A DNA stretch of 64,000 bases from Sphingopyxis sp. LC81 (GTDB lineage: Bacteria; Pseudomonadota; Alphaproteobacteria; Sphingomonadales; Sphingomonadaceae): positions 186,001 through 250,000 of the forward strand of contig NZ_JNFD01000011.1 of assembly GCF_000756375.1 (NCBI RefSeq), in the 5' to 3' direction. The position numbers and the translations under genes are program-made. Shown piece after piece: positions 62,346-64,000 of this stretch (positions within the stretch are counted from its first letter, which is position 1; each line of letters starts with the position of its first letter). The notes below the pieces were generated by a model. The model did no database searches. It saw only the letters and a program-made list of their open reading frames with translations, and had not been told where the DNA came from.

Positions 62346-64000
62346 ATGACACGCCACCACCGGGCCTTGACGGCGCTCGCCACCGGAAGCTTGATGATCG
62401 CACTTGCCCACCCCGCGGCGGCGCAGGAGCTCGAAGCGGCCGCGGCGACCGATGCGGCGGGCGGCGAAGACATCATCGTCACCGCCTCGCGCCGCCCGCA
62501 AACGCTTCAGGAAGTGCCGATTTCGGTGGGCGTCGTGACGGGCGCCGCGATCGAGCAGCAAGGCCAGCGCCTGTTCACCGACCTTCAGTCGTCGGTTCCC
62601 AATCTCCAGATCGACAACACCAACGGCAATTACGCGATCACCATCCGCGGGCTCGGATCGGGCGCGAACAATCTGGCGTTCGAGCAATCGGTCGGGCTGT
62701 TCGTCGACGGCGTCTATTCCAGCCGCGCGCGGTCGCTGCAGGTGCCGTTCCTCGACGTCGAGCGCATCGAGGTGGTGCGCGGACCGCAGGGCGCGCTGTT
62801 CGGCAAGAACACCAATGCTGGTGCGATCAGCATGGTGACGCGCCGCCCGACCCGCGATTTCGAGGCCGAGTTCCGCGCCGGCACCGAACTCGCCGAAGGC
62901 GGCATGAATTTCAGCGGCTATCTGTCGGGGCCGATCAGCGACACGCTGAGCGTCCGGCTGAGCGGCGGTGCCGGGCAAGCCGACGGCTATATCGAAAACC
63001 GGCTGACGGGCTTCGACGACAATGGGTCGAAATATCGTTCGGGGCGCGCGCAATTGCTGTGGGAACCGAGCGAGGATTTCGAAATCCTGCTCAAGGCCGA
63101 GGGGTTCCGCAACGAGATCAACGGGTCGAACGCGGTCTACAACAATATCGGCAATCCGAACTGCAACCTCTGCAACATCGTCCGTAATGCCAGCGGCGGC
63201 GCCGATGCACAGGACAAGCCCGGTTTCTGGCGCTTCAGCCGCGGTTTTCCGGAGGAATATGACGTCACCAAGTCGCGCACCGGCGCGATGACGATGAACT
63301 GGACCCCGGGCGACTGGTCGGTCACCTCGATCACCGCCTATCAGGCGGTGGATTCGGAGCGCACCTTCAACACCATTCCGGGGCCGATCAACCTGCTCAA
63401 CACGCTGCAGGCCGAAGAGAGCAGCCAGTTCTTCCAGGAACTGCGCGTCTCGCGCGACGTCGCCGCCGGGATCAACCTTGCATTCGGCGCGACTTACACC
63501 GATGCCGATCTCGATATCCTGCAGCTCGTCAGCTACAACGGCAATCTGGTGGGGACGACATTGCCGCAGGCCGAGGGGAAGCGCGGCTTCACTCAGTCGT
63601 CCTGGTCGCTGTCGCCCTTTGCGATCGTCGAGGCCGAACTCACCGACGCGCTGACCTTCAGCGGCAGCCTGCGCTACAGCCATGAAAAGAAGGATGCGCG
63701 CGGGACGAGCACCAACGTCGGGCCGCGCATTCCCGCGAACAACCTCGATTTCGACATCAGCGGCAGCCGCACCGAGAAGCTCTGGGACTATTCGCTGCGC
63801 CTCCGCTACGAATTCAGCCCGGCGGTGTCGGCCTATGTCAGCTATGCGACGGGGACGAAGGGCGGGGGCTTCCTGTCGAACGACGGGCTCCTCCTCTATA
63901 ACATCCGCAACAACAACGGCCGTTTCGACTTCGACGACGAGCGCGCGCGGGCGTGGGAGCTCGGCACGAAGATGCGCCTGTTCGACCGCAAGCTCGACCT
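62346..64000 (+). CDS. TonB-dependent receptor (3' end outside window)
   Basis: The first 551 residues of a TonB-dependent outer-membrane receptor. The signal peptide is residues 1-26 (ending HPAAA). The TonB box DIIVTASRR is at about 42-50, then the plug with TIRGLGSG, VGLFVDGVYSSR and VVRGPQGALFGKNTNAGAI, and the barrel begins near residue 170. The style (FGKNTNAGAI, barrel strands with RARAWELGTK) is that of the large sphingomonad receptor group with diverse, often plant-derived or aromatic, substrates. The substrate here is unknown. GGGAGAG precedes the ATG at 62346; an overlapping ATG at 62342 is out of frame. The frame is open to the window end. Confidence 0.92.
   Translation, partial: MTRHHRALTALATGSLMIALAHPAAAQELEAAAATDAAGGEDIIVTASRRPQTLQEVPISVGVVTGAAIEQQGQRLFTDLQSSVPNLQIDNTNGNYAITIRGLGSGANNLAFEQSVGLFVDGVYSSRARSLQVPFLDVERIEVVRGPQGALFGKNTNAGAISMVTRRPTRDFEAEFRAGTELAEGGMNFSGYLSGPISDTLSVRLSGGAGQADGYIENRLTGFDDNGSKYRSGRAQLLWEPSEDFEILLKAEGFRNEINGSNAVYNNIGNPNCNLCNIVRNASGGADAQDKPGFWRFSRGFPEEYDVTKSRTGAMTMNWTPGDWSVTSITAYQAVDSERTFNTIPGPINLLNTLQAEESSQFFQELRVSRDVAAGINLAFGATYTDADLDILQLVSYNGNLVGTTLPQAEGKRGFTQSSWSLSPFAIVEAELTDALTFSGSLRYSHEKKDARGTSTNVGPRIPANNLDFDISGSRTEKLWDYSLRLRYEFSPAVSAYVSYATGTKGGGFLSNDGLLLYNIRNNNGRFDFDDERARAWELGTKMRLFDRKLD

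Overview
The window is high-GC DNA from an alphaproteobacterium of the order Sphingomonadales, most likely Sphingopyxis or a close relative. This is inferred from several things: two TonB-dependent receptors with sphingomonad-type plugs, an SUV3-like helicase next to an S4-domain gene, a Mg-type HemB, a DivL homologue carrying tyrosine in place of the phospho-acceptor histidine, an S16 protein with a long Ala/Glu tail, and short palindromic intergenic repeats. It is ordinary, densely packed chromosome. I see no insertion sequence, prophage, CRISPR array, rRNA or tRNA gene. Many neighbouring genes overlap by 4 nt (ATGA), so polycistronic, translationally coupled operons are common.

Layout. 1-2.8 kb: a phage-shock operon (pspA, cut by the window edge, then pspB and pspC) extended by five more small single-pass membrane proteins that share one C-terminal motif cassette. 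3-9 kb: sufE, a TonB receptor, clpX, clpP and fdxA. 9-12.3 kb: S4 protein and SUV3-like helicase. 12.5-18 kb: a membrane-anchored M23 peptidase, hemB, a membrane spermidine-synthase-like protein and a gamma carbonic anhydrase. 18.2-24.2 kb, minus strand: a PuuD-like membrane protein, yciB, ftsY, mtaB and dapF in an overlapping chain, plus a GGDEF/EAL protein. 24.5-32.3 kb: ffh and the rpsP-rimM-trmD-rplS ribosome operon, split between rimM and trmD by about 4 kb of unrelated genes.

32.4-48 kb is a mixed region: a DUF1287 protein, asd, a dimethylarginine dimethylaminohydrolase family enzyme, a lipoprotein, a marR-emrA-emrB efflux operon with a clear palindromic operator, an M2 zinc peptidase, a divergent arsR/SRPBCC pair, AMP nucleosidase, peroxiredoxin, YqgE and a small exported repeat protein. 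48.2-49.7 kb holds ahcY, ending in a 33-bp perfect inverted repeat. 49.9-61.3 kb is one compact plus-strand unit: divL, tsaE, amgK, murU, addB, addA, trxA. It joins a cell-cycle pseudokinase, tRNA t6A synthesis, peptidoglycan recycling and double-strand-break repair. 61.4-64 kb: a TetR regulator divergent from a TonB receptor cut by the right edge.

The strongest candidate for something under-described is the expanded psp cluster, where seven consecutive membrane proteins (PspB, PspC and five others) end in related versions of the same short helical cassette. Other points of interest are the TTGTCACAA motif upstream of two envelope genes, the intergenic repeat families, and several palindromes next to regulator genes.
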